A DNA stretch of 64,000 nucleotides from Macrostomum hystrix (lineage: Eukaryota; Platyhelminthes; Macrostomidae), in the NCBI GenBank assembly GCA_950097015.1, contig CATNEN010000025.1, positions 434,001 through 498,000 on the forward strand. Reading direction: 5' to 3'. The notes beneath the pieces are model-generated. The model did no database searches. It saw only the letters and a list, made by a program, of their open reading frames with translations, and had not been told where the DNA came from. The position numbers and the translations under genes are program-made. Shown piece by piece: positions 10,861 through 21,860 of the stretch. Each line of letters starts with the position of its first letter. Position 1 is the stretch's first letter.

Positions 10861-12119
10861 GAGATGAGAAAAGGATAAGAAAGAATGAAGAGGTGCGAGA
10901 TAAAAAACGAACAATGGAGGAGAGATGAGAAAACAAGTTGAGATCAACTGAATGGACTGATAAGTGAGTGAGGCCGAAGAAAAAATGGGTCAGACCCGGT
11001 CAGTTTCCAGGAAATTGAGTTGTCACTCGTGTCGCTGTAGAGCCACAGTTATTGGCTGGCCTGTGAAGTGTGAAGCAAACATGGCTAGCAGATAGTTACT
11101 AAGTTCATAAACTAGAGCGAAATATGAAAAATGATTCTGTTTCTGTTGTAAGTAAATCTAGCGGCAAATTCTGTCAACCCACTTCATTTTCACCTGGCTG
11201 ACAGTTTATGAGTTTACGCCTGAAAAGCTTCGAAAAGTGAGTCCCAGCTAGAAGCTTTTGAAATACAACAAAAACATTTCAATAGCCATGAAATGTATGC
11301 ACCTTTGAAAGACTTTTAAAACCTTTCTTTCTTGAGCTTTTATCGGACGTGCGGAACATTTATTTTCCAGCTTTGTTTTCGACAGCACAAAAGTGCACAA
11401 CTGTTTTTCCTAGAAGCCAAGTACCCTTTTACCGTCAATTTCTAGAAAATTCGAGTTTTTAACAGAGCAAAATTTACATCTACTCAAAGTCTTATCAGGC
11501 CTATCAATTAGTTGCTTTACTAGCATATCTTTAGTTCTGGATTGACAAAGGGGACACTCTAATTACATTTTATTTCTTAGTTTAAAAACACTAAATTGAG
11601 ACTCATTTAGGCTAGAAAAAACTGTTAATTTGGTGTCAATTAAACTAAACATTTTTGTCCGCCATCAAATGTCGCAACTTGATAAATACGAGCTACATTT
11701 AGCATGCAATTTTAGGAAGCAAAATTTAGCAAGAAATTTTCCTGGCCGATCGGTGAAATTCTTGAAAACTCTCAGCTTGGACTTCTCGTTATTTTCTGTG
11801 ACAAACAAAACTTTGCCTGACAAAACTCAAGCAGCATAAAATGCTGACTAGAAAAATTTATATGAGCAATAAATATTAAATTTTAAATTACCATAAAAAG
11901 TGATATATAATGAGAAAAGTGAATTAGAAATAACAATTATTTTTATATTAAAAAATTCGGAACAGATAAAGAATTACTGATCACTGTAAAAAAACTTCCC
12001 GTGCTTTGATTCTCATTCACTACTCATGGAAGTAGCAATTGTTGTGAGTTTTGTGAAAATATTAGGCGCATTAAAAGCCTGAAAAGACAATATATTTTCG
12101 AATAACAGTAGCAGTCCGT
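10861..12119. other. AT-rich non-coding region
   Basis: Increasingly AT-rich unique sequence, with A/T tracts at 11860-11960. No gene or transposon terminus seen before the LTR-like segment. Confidence 0.4.
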
Positions 12120-12430
12120 CACAATGCTCATTGTGAATAAACTTGGACTTAGAGCGCTGGTTTAGGTGACGGTCAACAAGCTCCAGTAGAAGCTCTAGGC
12201 CTTGAACAGTTTATTTATTCTGCTATCGGTATAAACCGATTAGGGAGGGGTGGGTTTTGAGAGGGGTACAGCTGAGTGCGCATAGCTGACAATAACAAGA
12301 TAGAGTGGGGCGATCTATAAGTTACTACATGTACATTAATTGAACGGAGTGGTGAGCGCATCAAAGCCGCGATGAGAAATAGATAGAGACTAAAGGTAAA
12401 ACTACTGGACAGTAGCACTTTTCCGCGACA
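12120..12430 (-). mobile_element. Probable 3' LTR of the BEL/Pao element
   Basis: Read on the minus strand, a purine-rich TTTAGGGGAG (ending near 12431) is followed by TGTCGCGGAA, a plausible polypurine tract and LTR start downstream of pol. An AATAAATAAA signal lies near 12210. The far end is uncertain: it lies near an 8-bp inverted repeat, TCACAATG-CT-CATTGTGA, at about 12118-12136. No second LTR is present, so boundaries are inferred. Confidence 0.55.
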
Positions 12431-12821
12431 CTCCCCTAAATGAATTTATCATTTGTCTTCTGCAAAAGAGAAAAAAACGAGTACCACGAGCTCAACAATA
12501 GCAACATTGAATATTTCTAGATAAGGAAAAGCGAAGCAGCATACAATGAAACAAAAATATGTTGAAACGTAAATTAAAAATTGAAACAGTAAGACAAAAA
12601 TAGAAGGACCGAAATTCGAACATGTTGAGAAATTAAAATCAACAAATTATAGCAGCAGTTACGAGTATATTAGAGAGTGATTTGCGAAAAAATTTTTCGA
12701 AAAAAACGAAAAAAACAACAAAAACCGACACCAAAACCAAATTGTGGGAATACGCGAAGAAAAATTCGAATCAAAAACTTTTGAACCCGGAAAATGTCAG
12801 TGCAACGACAAAAAAGTGATT
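12431..12821 (-). other. Untranslated spacer between pol and the LTR
   Basis: A/T-rich sequence with poly-A and poly-T runs between the pol stop codon (TAA at 12822-12824, minus strand) and the putative polypurine tract. No coding signal. Confidence 0.5.
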
Positions 12822-14580
12822 TTAGGATTGAATCTCTAGCGGGATCAACGCTTGAACTGGCCGCATCACCCGCTCCCAGCGTCGAGAATCCCCAGCACCG
12901 GCGACACGGAGACGAACTGAGCGGATGACACCATCACGACCAGGACGCACCTCCTCGACAACGCCTAACTTCCACTTCAACCGTGGCTGTCGGGCTTCGC
13001 CAGAGAGCAGGACCACCTCACCAATTCTAGTGGACGACCCTCAGGGCTATCCTTTTGAGCCTTTTCACGGAGAGCTTCTAGATACGACGTCTTCCATTGG
13101 TTCCAAAACCAATTAAGTGCGGCTCTAAGAATGTTCAATCGTTTTGGAAGTGACAGGACCGAGTTCGAATCACGGTCAATCTCCCCCAGTTCTTGACTAA
13201 GACGACTCGCAGCAATGAAGTGGGACGGGGTGATGACCTGCAAGGATTCATCCGCCTCCGAAGAAACGTACAGCAGCGGTCAACAGTTCACTACCGCTTC
13301 AATCTCCACGATGAGCGTAACTAACTGATCGTAGGAGAACAGTTGTCGACCTGCCGCCTTCTTGAGTGCAATCTTCACGACACCAATCAACCTCTCCCAA
13401 AAGCCTCCCCACCATGGGGCTCGCTCCGGTACGAAATGCCAGCTAATCTTCTTTAGAGAGCAGAACGCCTGCAACTCTTCAGAGAAGCATGCACCAACTA
13501 GTTTAGCTCCTGACCTAAATGTCCGCGCATTGTCACTATCCAGTGAGGGTATACCTCTTCGGGCCACAAAACGACGCAATGCATGCAGAAGCTGTTCGCT
13601 GTCCATGCTCGTGACAGATCGAGTTGCAGCGCAGGTGAATAGCAGGATGTATGACTTTTTGCACTCACTACCCTCCCCCCGTCCGATAGAATATCGGACC
13701 GGCATAGTCAAGACCTACGGTTTGAAATGCACGAACCGACGACAGACGGAAGGGTGGTAGCTGAGGAACTGCTCGCACAGAAAATGGTCGACCTTGATTC
13801 TTCTTACACACCACACACGCAGCTAGTAACTGTTTCACTCGCTGCCTCGCCTTAATCGTTCACGAATCTTGCAAATAGTAGCCTGTACTCCTAAATGCAT
13901 CACAGCCGCATGGCTATGCCTGACGATCAGAGTTTCAAACGGATGCTTGGAAGGAATAAGTACTGGGTTGTTGGATTCGAATGGCACTGCACCCTGTAGG
14001 CGACCAGCCGAGCGGACTAATTCAGTCGCATCGATAAATAGACGAAGGTCGCGAACCAACGGTGTACGAGGTCCAGACCCAGTCAGATAAGAAATTTCAT
14101 TTGACAAGGACTTGTTCTGCACTGCTCGCAGCAGGCAATGTTCTGCCTCGTGTAATTCTTCAGCCGTCAACGAGGACGTTCGCTCTACGGTGCGATGTGC
14201 CACAGCATCGCGTAGGATGGTGGCGAATCGAAGGACCCATCCGATTACTCGAGTGAGCTTGGTCCACGAAGAGCAATCAGAAATTCGAATTAAATTGAGG
14301 ACTGAAGGCTGAATAGATTCAGCGTTTTCTGCATCCGCCACTGACGCTGTTACGTTAGGCTCAGATGCACAGCAGATTGGTGCTGGAGACAATTTTTTGT
14401 CGTCGTACCTCCGAAGAAATTCTAGACCACTCAACCAAGTCGACTCACGAAGAATCTGCTCTGGCAAGCAGCCACGTGAGGGCAGATCGGCGGGATTAGC
14501 CTCTCCGGAAACATGCTGCCATTCGGTAACCTTAGTCAAGCGCCGGATTTCATTTACGCGATTCTGTATGAAGACTCACA
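12822..14580 (-). pseudogene. BEL/Pao retrotransposon pol fragment (RNase H end, integrase, DUF5641)
   Basis: Reading leftwards, the frames give the end of an RNase H-like domain (NRVNEIRRLTKVTEW) and the typical ANPADLPSRG. Then come the integrase zinc-binding part (LGVQATICKIRERL, CVVCKKNQGRPF) and an integrase core. The core retains three acidic landmarks: GLDYAGPIFY, SDNARTF and APWWGGFWERL. The C-terminal DUF5641-type module follows (LPKRLNILRAALNWFW, LKWKLGVVEEVRPGRDG, RPVQALIPLE), ending in a stop at 12822. The reading frame shifts several times, near 13840, in a G-run near 13670, near 13290 and near 13000, so it is not functional as it stands. Gag, protease and reverse transcriptase are absent, because the fragment abuts a satellite at 14575. 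Confidence 0.9.
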
Positions 14581-15186
14581 ATGTTCATAGCAGTCCATCA
14601 CAATGTTCATAGCAGTCCTTCACAATGTTCATAGCAGTCCATCACAATGTTCATAGCAGTCCTTCACAATGTTCATAGCAGTCCATCACAATGTTCATAG
14701 CAGTCTATCACAATGTTCATAGCAGTCCTTCACAATGTTCATAGCAGTCCATCACAATGTTCATAGCAGTCCCTCTGCACAATGTTCATAGCAGTCCGTC
14801 CCAATGTTCATAGCAGTCCGTCCCATGCAATGTTCATAGCAGTCCGTCACAATGTCCATAGCAGTCCGTCACAATGTCCATAGCAGTCCATCACAATGTT
14901 CATAGCAGTCTATCACAATGTTCATAGCAGTCCTTCACAATGTTCATAGCAGTCCATCACAATGTTCATAGCAGTCCCTCTGCACAATGTTCATAGCAGT
15001 CCGTCCCAATGTTCATAGCAGTCCGTCCCATGCAATGTTCATAGCAGTCCGTCACAATGTCCATAGCAGTCCGTCACAATGTCCATAGCAGTCCGTCACA
15101 ATGTCCATAGCAGTCCGTCACAATGTTCACAGCAGTCCGTCCCAATGTCCATAGCAGTCCGTCACAATGCTCATAGCAGTCTGTCC
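14575..15186. repeat. 22-bp minisatellite, about 27 copies
   Basis: Units carry the core CACAATGTTCATAGCAGTCC, with two variable bases. A block of about 300 bp is itself duplicated: the insertions CTCTG and CATG recur at 14770/14825 and 14980/15030. The core resembles the sequence at the probable LTR end (AGCAGTCCGTCACAATGCTC, near 12113). Confidence 0.95.
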
Positions 15187-15520
15187 GTAAGCAACTATAC
15201 ATAAGCAGCTTTTTGGTTACCAGACTAACTATGCCTTACAAACAGGATTCAAATTAGATGACAGAAACTGAATTGATCGAACTGCGCAAATCTGAGGCCT
15301 TTCAAGCAGCAGTGCTTCACCTGATTAGATGGACTAGAGCATGCTCAACTGGAACTGTGTTGAATTTTGGCTAATTTAATTAAGATAGTCTTCAACTTGC
15401 ACGTGAGCATTCCGTAACTTGATAAGAAACATTTGTTTTTTGGTAACTTAATTTTCAAGCGTAACCGTTCATTTTGCTTTTTCAGTTGCTTCGTCTGTTT
15501 AAGGATTGGTCCACTGTGGA
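15187..15520. other. Non-coding, nothing recognised
   Basis: Unique AT-rich sequence between two satellites. Confidence 0.4.
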
Positions 15521-16196
15521 GTGTCAGGTGGAAGATTTTTATGGTACGTAGATTGTCTGGTGGAAGATTGTTATGGTACGTAGATTGTCAGATGGAAGAT
15601 GGTACGCAGATTGTCAGGTGGAAGATTGTTATGGTACACAGATTGTCAGGTGGAAGATTGTTATGGTACACAGATTGTCAGGTGGAAGATTGTTATGGTA
15701 CGCAGATTGTCAGATGGAAGATTGTTATGGTACGCAGATTGTCAGATGGAAGATTGTTATGGTACGCAGATTGTCGTATGGAAGATTGTTATGGTACGCA
15801 GATTGTCAGGTGGAAGATTGTTATGGTACACAGATTGTCAGGTGGAAGATTGTTATGGTACGCAGATTGTCAGATGGAAGATTGTTATGGTACGCAGATT
15901 GTCAGATGGAAGATTGTTATGGTACGCAGATTGTCAGATGGAAGATTGTTATGGTACGCAGATTGTCGTATGGAAGATTGTTATGGTACGCAGATTGTCA
16001 GGTGGAAGATTGTTATGGTACGTAGATTGTCAGATGGAAGATTGTTATGGTACGTAGATTGTCAGATGGAAGATTGTTATGGTACGTATTGTCAGATGGA
16101 AGATTGTTATGGTACGCAGATTGTCAGATGGAAGATTGTTATGGTACGCAGATTGTCAGGTGGAAGATTCTCATGGTACGTAGATCGTCGGCATGG
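15521..16196. repeat. 32-bp minisatellite, about 21 copies
   Basis: Units contain CAGATTGTCAGATGGAAGAT followed by TGTTATGGTACG. The unit length is not a multiple of three and contains no stop in any plus-strand frame, so three overlapping long frames (255, 152 and 150 codons) arise. They are not evidence of a protein. Confidence 0.95.
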
Positions 16197-16289
16197 CTAG
16201 GCTACTGACAACATCCTTTTTTATTTTATGAAAACGAGCATGTTTGAATTAAATAATCATTTTCCTTAAGAAGCCTTAAGTTTCCTTAT

Positions 16290-17985
16290 AAAAGTCCGTC
16301 TGCTTCACTGTGCCGCCAAATCGTGTGGCATTAGGTTTAGCATCAGTCGTAGGGACAGTATTCTCACTCTCGGTCTGTCTGGTTCTCGGAGCATCCATTG
16401 TCCGTGGCTCTGTATCCAGTCTCAACAGTATGTGTTCCAAACCGGGTGTAGTTTGGCTTACGTATTCCTCGCAGCCAGAAATCTTCTGTTCCATCGAAAT
16501 GTTCGTCCTCCAGCAGTTCGCACTGTGTAGGACCTTTCTGGGTCTGTTTCATTAGGCGTGATCACCTCGGCAGGAACCTATTGTCTCGTATTCTCGTACA
16601 TCCAGATTTGATCTCCTTTACTCAATGGCTTAAGTGTTCGTGCATTCTTATTGTTCCATTGTTCCATTCTTATTCAATTCATTCGAATACGAGACGGAGA
16701 CGGCCCCGGGACCGCGCTCCCGAAGTGCCGTCAGTTCGTCTATCTCGGGGGACTGGTGCCTGACGTGGGCGACGACCTGGCGAGACGGCGCGGCTAGGCC
16801 TGGGCCGCCTTCTGTTCTGTGCGGGCGGTGCTGCTTTCCGAGGCCCTGTCTTCTTTGACGTTGAAGAGGTCCGTGCCGCATTCTTGGAATGGATATTCCG
16901 GCACTTCAAAATCTATCTTTCTGTGGCAGTGCTTTAGAATTTGGTCCTTTAATATGTTGCACACGTTGTCTGCTTTTGTATGGTGATGGATCTCAGTCAG
17001 CAAGGTCTCAGGAAGACAGACTCACTGTACTCCCTGAACTTAGCACTTATCAATGTCGCTTGATGAATGGCCAGTTTCCAGATAGGCACGGCTTAATGTG
17101 TCAGCTAATTGTAGGTCTTTTCCAGGTACGTATGTGACATGCAAGTCGAATTCCTGGATCTTCGACTCGACCGTCCTGTATTAGGGCTGCACCAAGACCA
17201 TCCTTACTGGCATCAACAGACAGAGTGATAGCTTTATCCGGATTGAATAGTGCCAACACTGGTGCCTTGCAAAGAGAGTCATTGATGGCTTCGTATGCTT
17301 CTTGCTGCTTTGGTGTCCATCTTCATTCAGTGTCTTTCTTCAGCAGCTGTCTGAGTGGATAGGCCAATTCGGAGAAATTCGGAAGCGCGATAGAAAGTTT
17401 GCGCTGCCAATAAAACGCTGCAGTTGGGCTACCTTCTCTGTGTCTTTGTTGGGTTTGCGGTTGCACTTTTATGCTTTAGACCTCGTTTACATTCTACTCG
17501 TATGTTATCTTACTCCCTTTCTCTCGTGCGCTGTCTCACTCTAGCAGTGTTTACTCACCGCATATGCACCTGCGTGTCAGCGCATGTTTTAGCCCTCAAC
17601 CTATCAAATCGTTTCAATAATCAATATACATTCATCGACCAGTCTGTGCATAATAAATAGATCGCAAGTTTTGGCTCTGGCCCTCAACAGTTCGTTTGTC
17701 AGCTAACATGACCTGACTAGAGTTTTCAGCTTACTGCAGTCTTCTTTGAAAGAATCGGGGTGGGGCATCTCCTTTATGTTTCGGCACTTCTCTGGATCCA
17801 ACTTCACTCTACCACTGGTGATGATGTGCCCAAGAAACTTCAATTCCGTCTTGTAGTTAGCAGAGTTTGCTACGTGACTCGTTATTTCATCCTCGATACG
17901 AGTGGTTTATGCCAGCCTACGAAGATGCACTATTCATACACACAGACTTTAACAGCACGTAGATTCCGTTAAAGTCCGTAGCGCC
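16290..17985 (-). pseudogene. Degraded Gypsy-type retrotransposon pol
   Basis: Reading leftwards, the segments are a reverse-transcriptase end (KTELKFLGHIITSGRVKLDP), the connection region (SELAYPLRQLLKKDTE, WTPKQQEAYEAINDSL) and RNase H (LSVDASKDGLGAALIQDG, VTYVPGKDLQLADTLSRAY). Then come the start of the integrase core (VPEYPFQECGTDLF) and the C-terminal integrase tail (KGDQIWMYENTRQ, ERSYTVRT, TFRWNRRFLA). Frames are broken by stops and shifts. About 250 bp at roughly 17445-17690 interrupts the pol reading, and the rest of the integrase core is replaced by about 170 bp of GC-rich sequence (16685-16855). It is dead as a coding element, and no LTRs were found. Confidence 0.85.
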
Positions 17986-18260
17986 AGGTAGGAGATTGTT
18001 AAAAGAAGCTTTCTAGTTTCAAGCTTAGAAGTTTTGTTTAGAAGTCTAGTTTCTACAGCAGGTGCATGGAGCATTCTATAAATAAATCCTTCAGCCAGCA
18101 TAGTCGAATATGAGCTTATAATGATTGCTTGAGCAAGTCTTCCTAGACTTCAAAGCCAGCAGCCTCAGCTAACAGCGTGGATGCTTTTGCGTGACACTGT
18201 CAGAAGCAGTTGCCTGACAACTCTGAAATGATAACTGCATCGTGTTGCTAACATTGCACT
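17986..18260. other. Upstream region of the channel gene
   Basis: Unique AT-rich sequence between the Gypsy remnant and the CCAAT cluster. A short internally repeated AAGCTTTCTAGTTTC-like segment lies at 18005-18055. Confidence 0.4.
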
Positions 18261-18266
18261 AATCAT

Positions 18267-18314
18267 CCAATCAGTCCGTCGTGTCGCGGCTCAGCCAATG
18301 GGAGCTCAGCCAAT
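18267..18314 (+). promoter_or_regulatory. Cluster of three CCAAT boxes upstream of the DEG/ENaC gene
   Basis: CCAAT occurs at 18267-18271, 18295-18299 and 18310-18314. The last two lie in a perfect 15-bp direct duplication (CAGCCAATGGGAGCT). They are 120-167 bases upstream of the start codon, a normal place for NF-Y type boxes. No clear TATA box is visible. Confidence 0.55.
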
Positions 18315-18433
18315 GGGAGCTCGCGGATGTTAGAAATTCCCTCCTGCTGCGCGTTCTACAAGGTATTCCCCCGCGCGCGGCCCGTTTTGAAGGCAGAGCA
18401 GCGCTCACAGTCGCAGCAGACACTCCGACAGCC

Positions 18434-21400
18434 ATGTCCCTTCGCCAGAGACAAACGCAGCCAGACGGTCGGGATCAGCAGCGCGAAATTCGGCGCGTCA
18501 CCGTCACAGGAGACGAATTGCGCCGGGAGTTTGTCCGCTTCTGCCAGAACTCCACCATCCGCGGACTGCCACGCATCGTCAAGTCCGAGTCACGCCGGAT
18601 TCGCACGCTCTGGCTAATCTCCGTGCTTGCCCTGTTCATCAGCTGTCTGCTCTGCCTCACCTTCCTAGTCAACCAGTTCGTCGAGTATGATGTAATGCAC
18701 CCGCCGAGGGTGATCAAGGACGCAAGCTCGCCTTTTCCTTCGCTGACCATTTGCAACATGAGACCGCTGTCCACTCCAGGCAAGGCTCTGCTGAAGCAGA
18801 AGGGCTGGAAGAATCCCAGACAGTTCTCGCGATCGCTTGAGAACCTGACTAGGCAGCTCTACTTTGACAATGAGGCCACCAGGGGCATCTATTACAGCTT
18901 CTCCGGCTCGTTCGGCCTGGCCGCTTTCCTAGAAAGCCTGCCACGCAATGAGAGCTTGAACCTCGGACATCAGCTGCAAGACTTCGTGCTGGACTGTCGG
19001 GCTGTGCTAAGAAACGGTAGCGCCAGGAACCAGTTCTTCTGCTCGAAGGATTACGGCCAAGTCTACGCTGGGACATTCCACGCATTCAGGCACGCCAGTT
19101 TTCTGAACTGCTTCACTCTGGACCTGGACGAGGCGGTGCGCAATGACACTACTCTGGTGGAGATGTCAGTCTACCTGGACAACGAGTGGGGCCCGGACAA
19201 CTTCGAGTGCGTCGACTGCTACCTGCAGGTGAGGCTGAGAGGTTCGCTCGGCAGGGAGTCCACTGCAGCAGCTGCAGAATGCTCATAATTTAAGCAAACT
19301 AAAGTTGCTGTATAGTAGGAATCTTTAAGAAGGCACAGGCGCATTATACACGGACAGACACAGGAAGTGCTTGTATAGGGCACGAGTACATCTTCCCTGA
19401 CCTTCTCACATCGTCAGAGTCTGTCGCACAAAGATATACTGAAATTAATGGCATTGAAAAAAACAAGTATAACACTAGGAATAAGTATGGAGTGATAATT
19501 GACCATTTTAGCTGCACTGCTTGCGTTTGATTTAAGCCTTAGCGACCATTCAAGAAAGCTAGAGCCAAGACATAATACATTAGATTAAGGGTGAGTTGAC
19601 TCAGAATTAACTTAAAATACAGTCGAATACCCGCCCAGGACATCAACACGCCGCTCTCAGGCGCCATTCTGACCACCCACCCCAACTCAACGAATACCCG
19701 CCCAGGACATCAACACACAGCTCTCAGGCACCATTCTCACCACCCACCCCAACTCAACGAATACCCGCCCAGGACATCAACACGCAGCTCTCAGGCGCCA
19801 TTCTGACCATCCACGACGGGGACACCTTTCCGGACGTTAATCACGACGCTGTCCACCTGAAGTCCGGCTCCCTCACCGAGGTGAAAATCAAGAACGTGCT
19901 CAACGTTCAAAAGCGTCCACCGTACGGCCGCTGCTCCGCTGACACGCCTAAATCGCTCGACCTGTTCGCCAGGCGCTACAAGTACAGCGAAGGCGCCTGC
20001 CGACAGGCCACCATCCAGCGGGACATTCGGGACACTTGCGGCTGCCAGGCGGCCGAATATCCCCAGATTGGCGAGACCTCCGAGGTTCGATTCTGCACCG
20101 GCCTGCCGGAGTTCCTGTCAGCCAATGCCTGCTCCGATGACACCGACGACCTGGCCGCCTGTCGAGCTGCACTAGAGCAGGCTCACCAGCTCATCCTCTG
20201 CAAGCAGGCCGTCATCTCCAAGTACTCCAAGGACGTTGTGGATAGTTGCACCCTACCCTGCTCATTCTACAGCTACCAAACTGAGCGGTCCACTTCTGAT
20301 TGGCCGACGAAATCCTGGCAGCTGCAGCTGCTGCAGAGCAGGGTGTTCCGCCGGCTGCGGCTCAGAAAAGAAATGGCTGTGTACGACAGCGCCCTAGATC
20401 TGGCCCGAACTGGTGACGAGAAGGTGCGTGCACGAATACGAGAGGCGGGTAGAGATGACTGTCACATTTCCCCATGTGTCCAGAGGTTAAGCGGAATGGG
20501 CAAGATTGAATCTTCAAATCATGAGTCAGAGCCAACGACCCGAACTGACTGGGCTAGCATGATCAATTAGGCTCTGTCAAACATGGATTGACTGAATCAC
20601 AAGACAAAATCCAGGCATCAGACAGAAACTAAACAAAAAACAGCAACAGGGCAAAATAATTCATTGTGAGTGAATTTTAACTACAGGCGCGAGCGTAAAG
20701 AGAATACCTTCCAGATGAATTTTTCAACCAAACCCTATCTTGAGAAATGGAAAATGTACTCACACGTACATTCAAGTAGGTGTGTCAGTGCATATCAACT
20801 GTCTCAATATAAATAAAGGCTTTCACTTGGAATCAGGTATATTTTTTTAATTCCGCATGGTAAAGCTGAAACTGGAATTATCATTTCCAGTTGAGCTGCG
20901 ACTGGAAACAATGATAATTTCTATAGATAGTTTTCATGATAAAAATTTAGCTCGTTTACCAGTCACTCGAAAATCTTCTAAAAATACACTTTCGTAACAA
21001 TTCATGTTGACAATAGAAGAATTGACAGAGAGTTACGGCTGGCTTCTCTCGATCAAAAGTACATGTCAAACCCCGAACTTCAGGGCGCTTACGCGATGCT
21101 GAAGAATGTTAATCTGCTTGAACGAAACCTGCTGTCGATTCAGCTGATTCGGCCAAGCTTCGATTTGCACAAAGTCGCCGAGAAGGAGGTCTTGTCGTTG
21201 ACCTCATTTCTCAGCCAGGTTGGCGGCCTGTTCTCAATATTCATCGGCCTGACCATGATCTCGGTGGTAGAACTGATCGACTTCTGCATCCACTGCTACG
21301 ATGTATGCGCACTCAGGCGGCGGCAGACCAGCCTAGATGAGGCTTCCACAGCTGCCACCGCGGCACAGTCGGGCCTGCTTGGCGACAGCCTGCTAGGGGA

Positions 21401-21491
21401 TCTGCCCCAACTGGGCGACCGCAGCCCGGTAGACGCCGCTGGTAATGCCTACTGCGTCTGGGAGAAGAGCGACGGAGTCGACGGCGTTTGA
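18434..21491 (+). CDS. DEG/ENaC family sodium channel subunit, three exons
   Basis: Predicted join is 18434-19228, 19773-20423 and 21060-21491, giving 625 aa; all introns are phase 0 (CAG/gtgag, AAG/gtgcg). This family forms trimeric, amiloride-type sodium channels in the plasma membrane, gated by peptides, acid or force. Helix 1 is at about 58-80. The pre-helix motif reads STIRGLPRI, with Arg-Gly where His-Gly is usual. FPSLTICNMRPLS follows at 101-113. The Cys-rich extracellular domain includes PPYGRC, DTCGCQA, the C-x2-PC-S-F-Y block and a WP. Helix 2 lies at about 536-558 in GGLFSIFIGLTMISVVELIDF-like sequence, where the selectivity triplet G-x-S is GLT. The first ATG in frame is used. 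The exon 3 acceptor was chosen because it alone keeps phase. The ligand is unknown. Confidence 0.9.
19320..19435. mobile_element. Possible degenerate SINE fragment in intron 1
   Basis: GAGTACATCTTCCCTGACCT and CTCACATCGTCAG resemble the body of the family A SINEs at 6.2 and 7.4 kb. Only about 100 bp is similar, and no head or tail is visible. Confidence 0.4.
19625..19820 (+). repeat. Triplicated 67-bp splice-acceptor segment
   Basis: Copies start at 19625, 19692 and 19759. Each contains CCCGCCCAG followed by GACATCAACAC, that is, the intron 1 acceptor and the first bases of exon 2. Only the third copy continues into the full exon, and its AG at 19771-19772 keeps the reading frame. Since 67 is not a multiple of three, use of the first or second AG would shift the frame. 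Confidence 0.85.
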
Positions 21492-21602
21492 CTCGGCGTT
21501 TGAGCAACAGGGTGTTTGAGCACAAACCGAGGGGAGTTCATCTTGCCGATTTTGAATTGAGTGCTTTTTTGTCTCTTATTGTCTCTCTCCCCAAGAGGTG
21601 GA

Positions 21603-21860
21603 AGCCTTTGTGGTTAGAGCGTTGGACTCACGACTTGAAGGTCGGGGGATCGATTCCCAACTCAGCTGAAACATTTGTGTCCTTTAGCAAGACACTTAAC
21701 TCTACATTGCTTCAGTTCACCCAGCTGTTTTATGGGTACCAGAATTAGCTGGGGTAATTCAGGGTGGGTGTGGCGTCCCCCCAGTCCATGGACTGAACAG
21801 CCATACGCAGTGTTCAGATTATTATATGAAACTATTTTTGCAACAACCCGAGTTGGATAA
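21603..21860 (+). mobile_element. tRNA-derived SINE, family B, copy 1
   Basis: The head reads GTGGTTAGAGCGTTGGACT (A box) and GGGGGATCGATTCCC (B box), a clear tRNA-like pair. It is followed by a body with TTTAGCAAGACACTTAACTC and a tail region. The same element is at 52303-52560. It lies about 110 bp downstream of the channel stop codon, so it may sit in the 3' UTR or just beyond. Confidence 0.8.

Noticed and set aside
15433-16200. A 255-codon repeat protein
   Set aside because: All three plus frames are open because the 32-bp unit has no stop, so no single frame is favoured.
18281-18433. An upstream start for the channel at a GTG codon
   Set aside because: The first ATG is at 18434. The segment before it contains the CCAAT boxes and reads as a duplicated promoter, not protein.
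21603-21680. A possible tRNA gene
   Set aside because: A and B boxes are present, but the sequence continues into a SINE body shared with 52303-52560, and no clean cloverleaf with an acceptor stem is evident.
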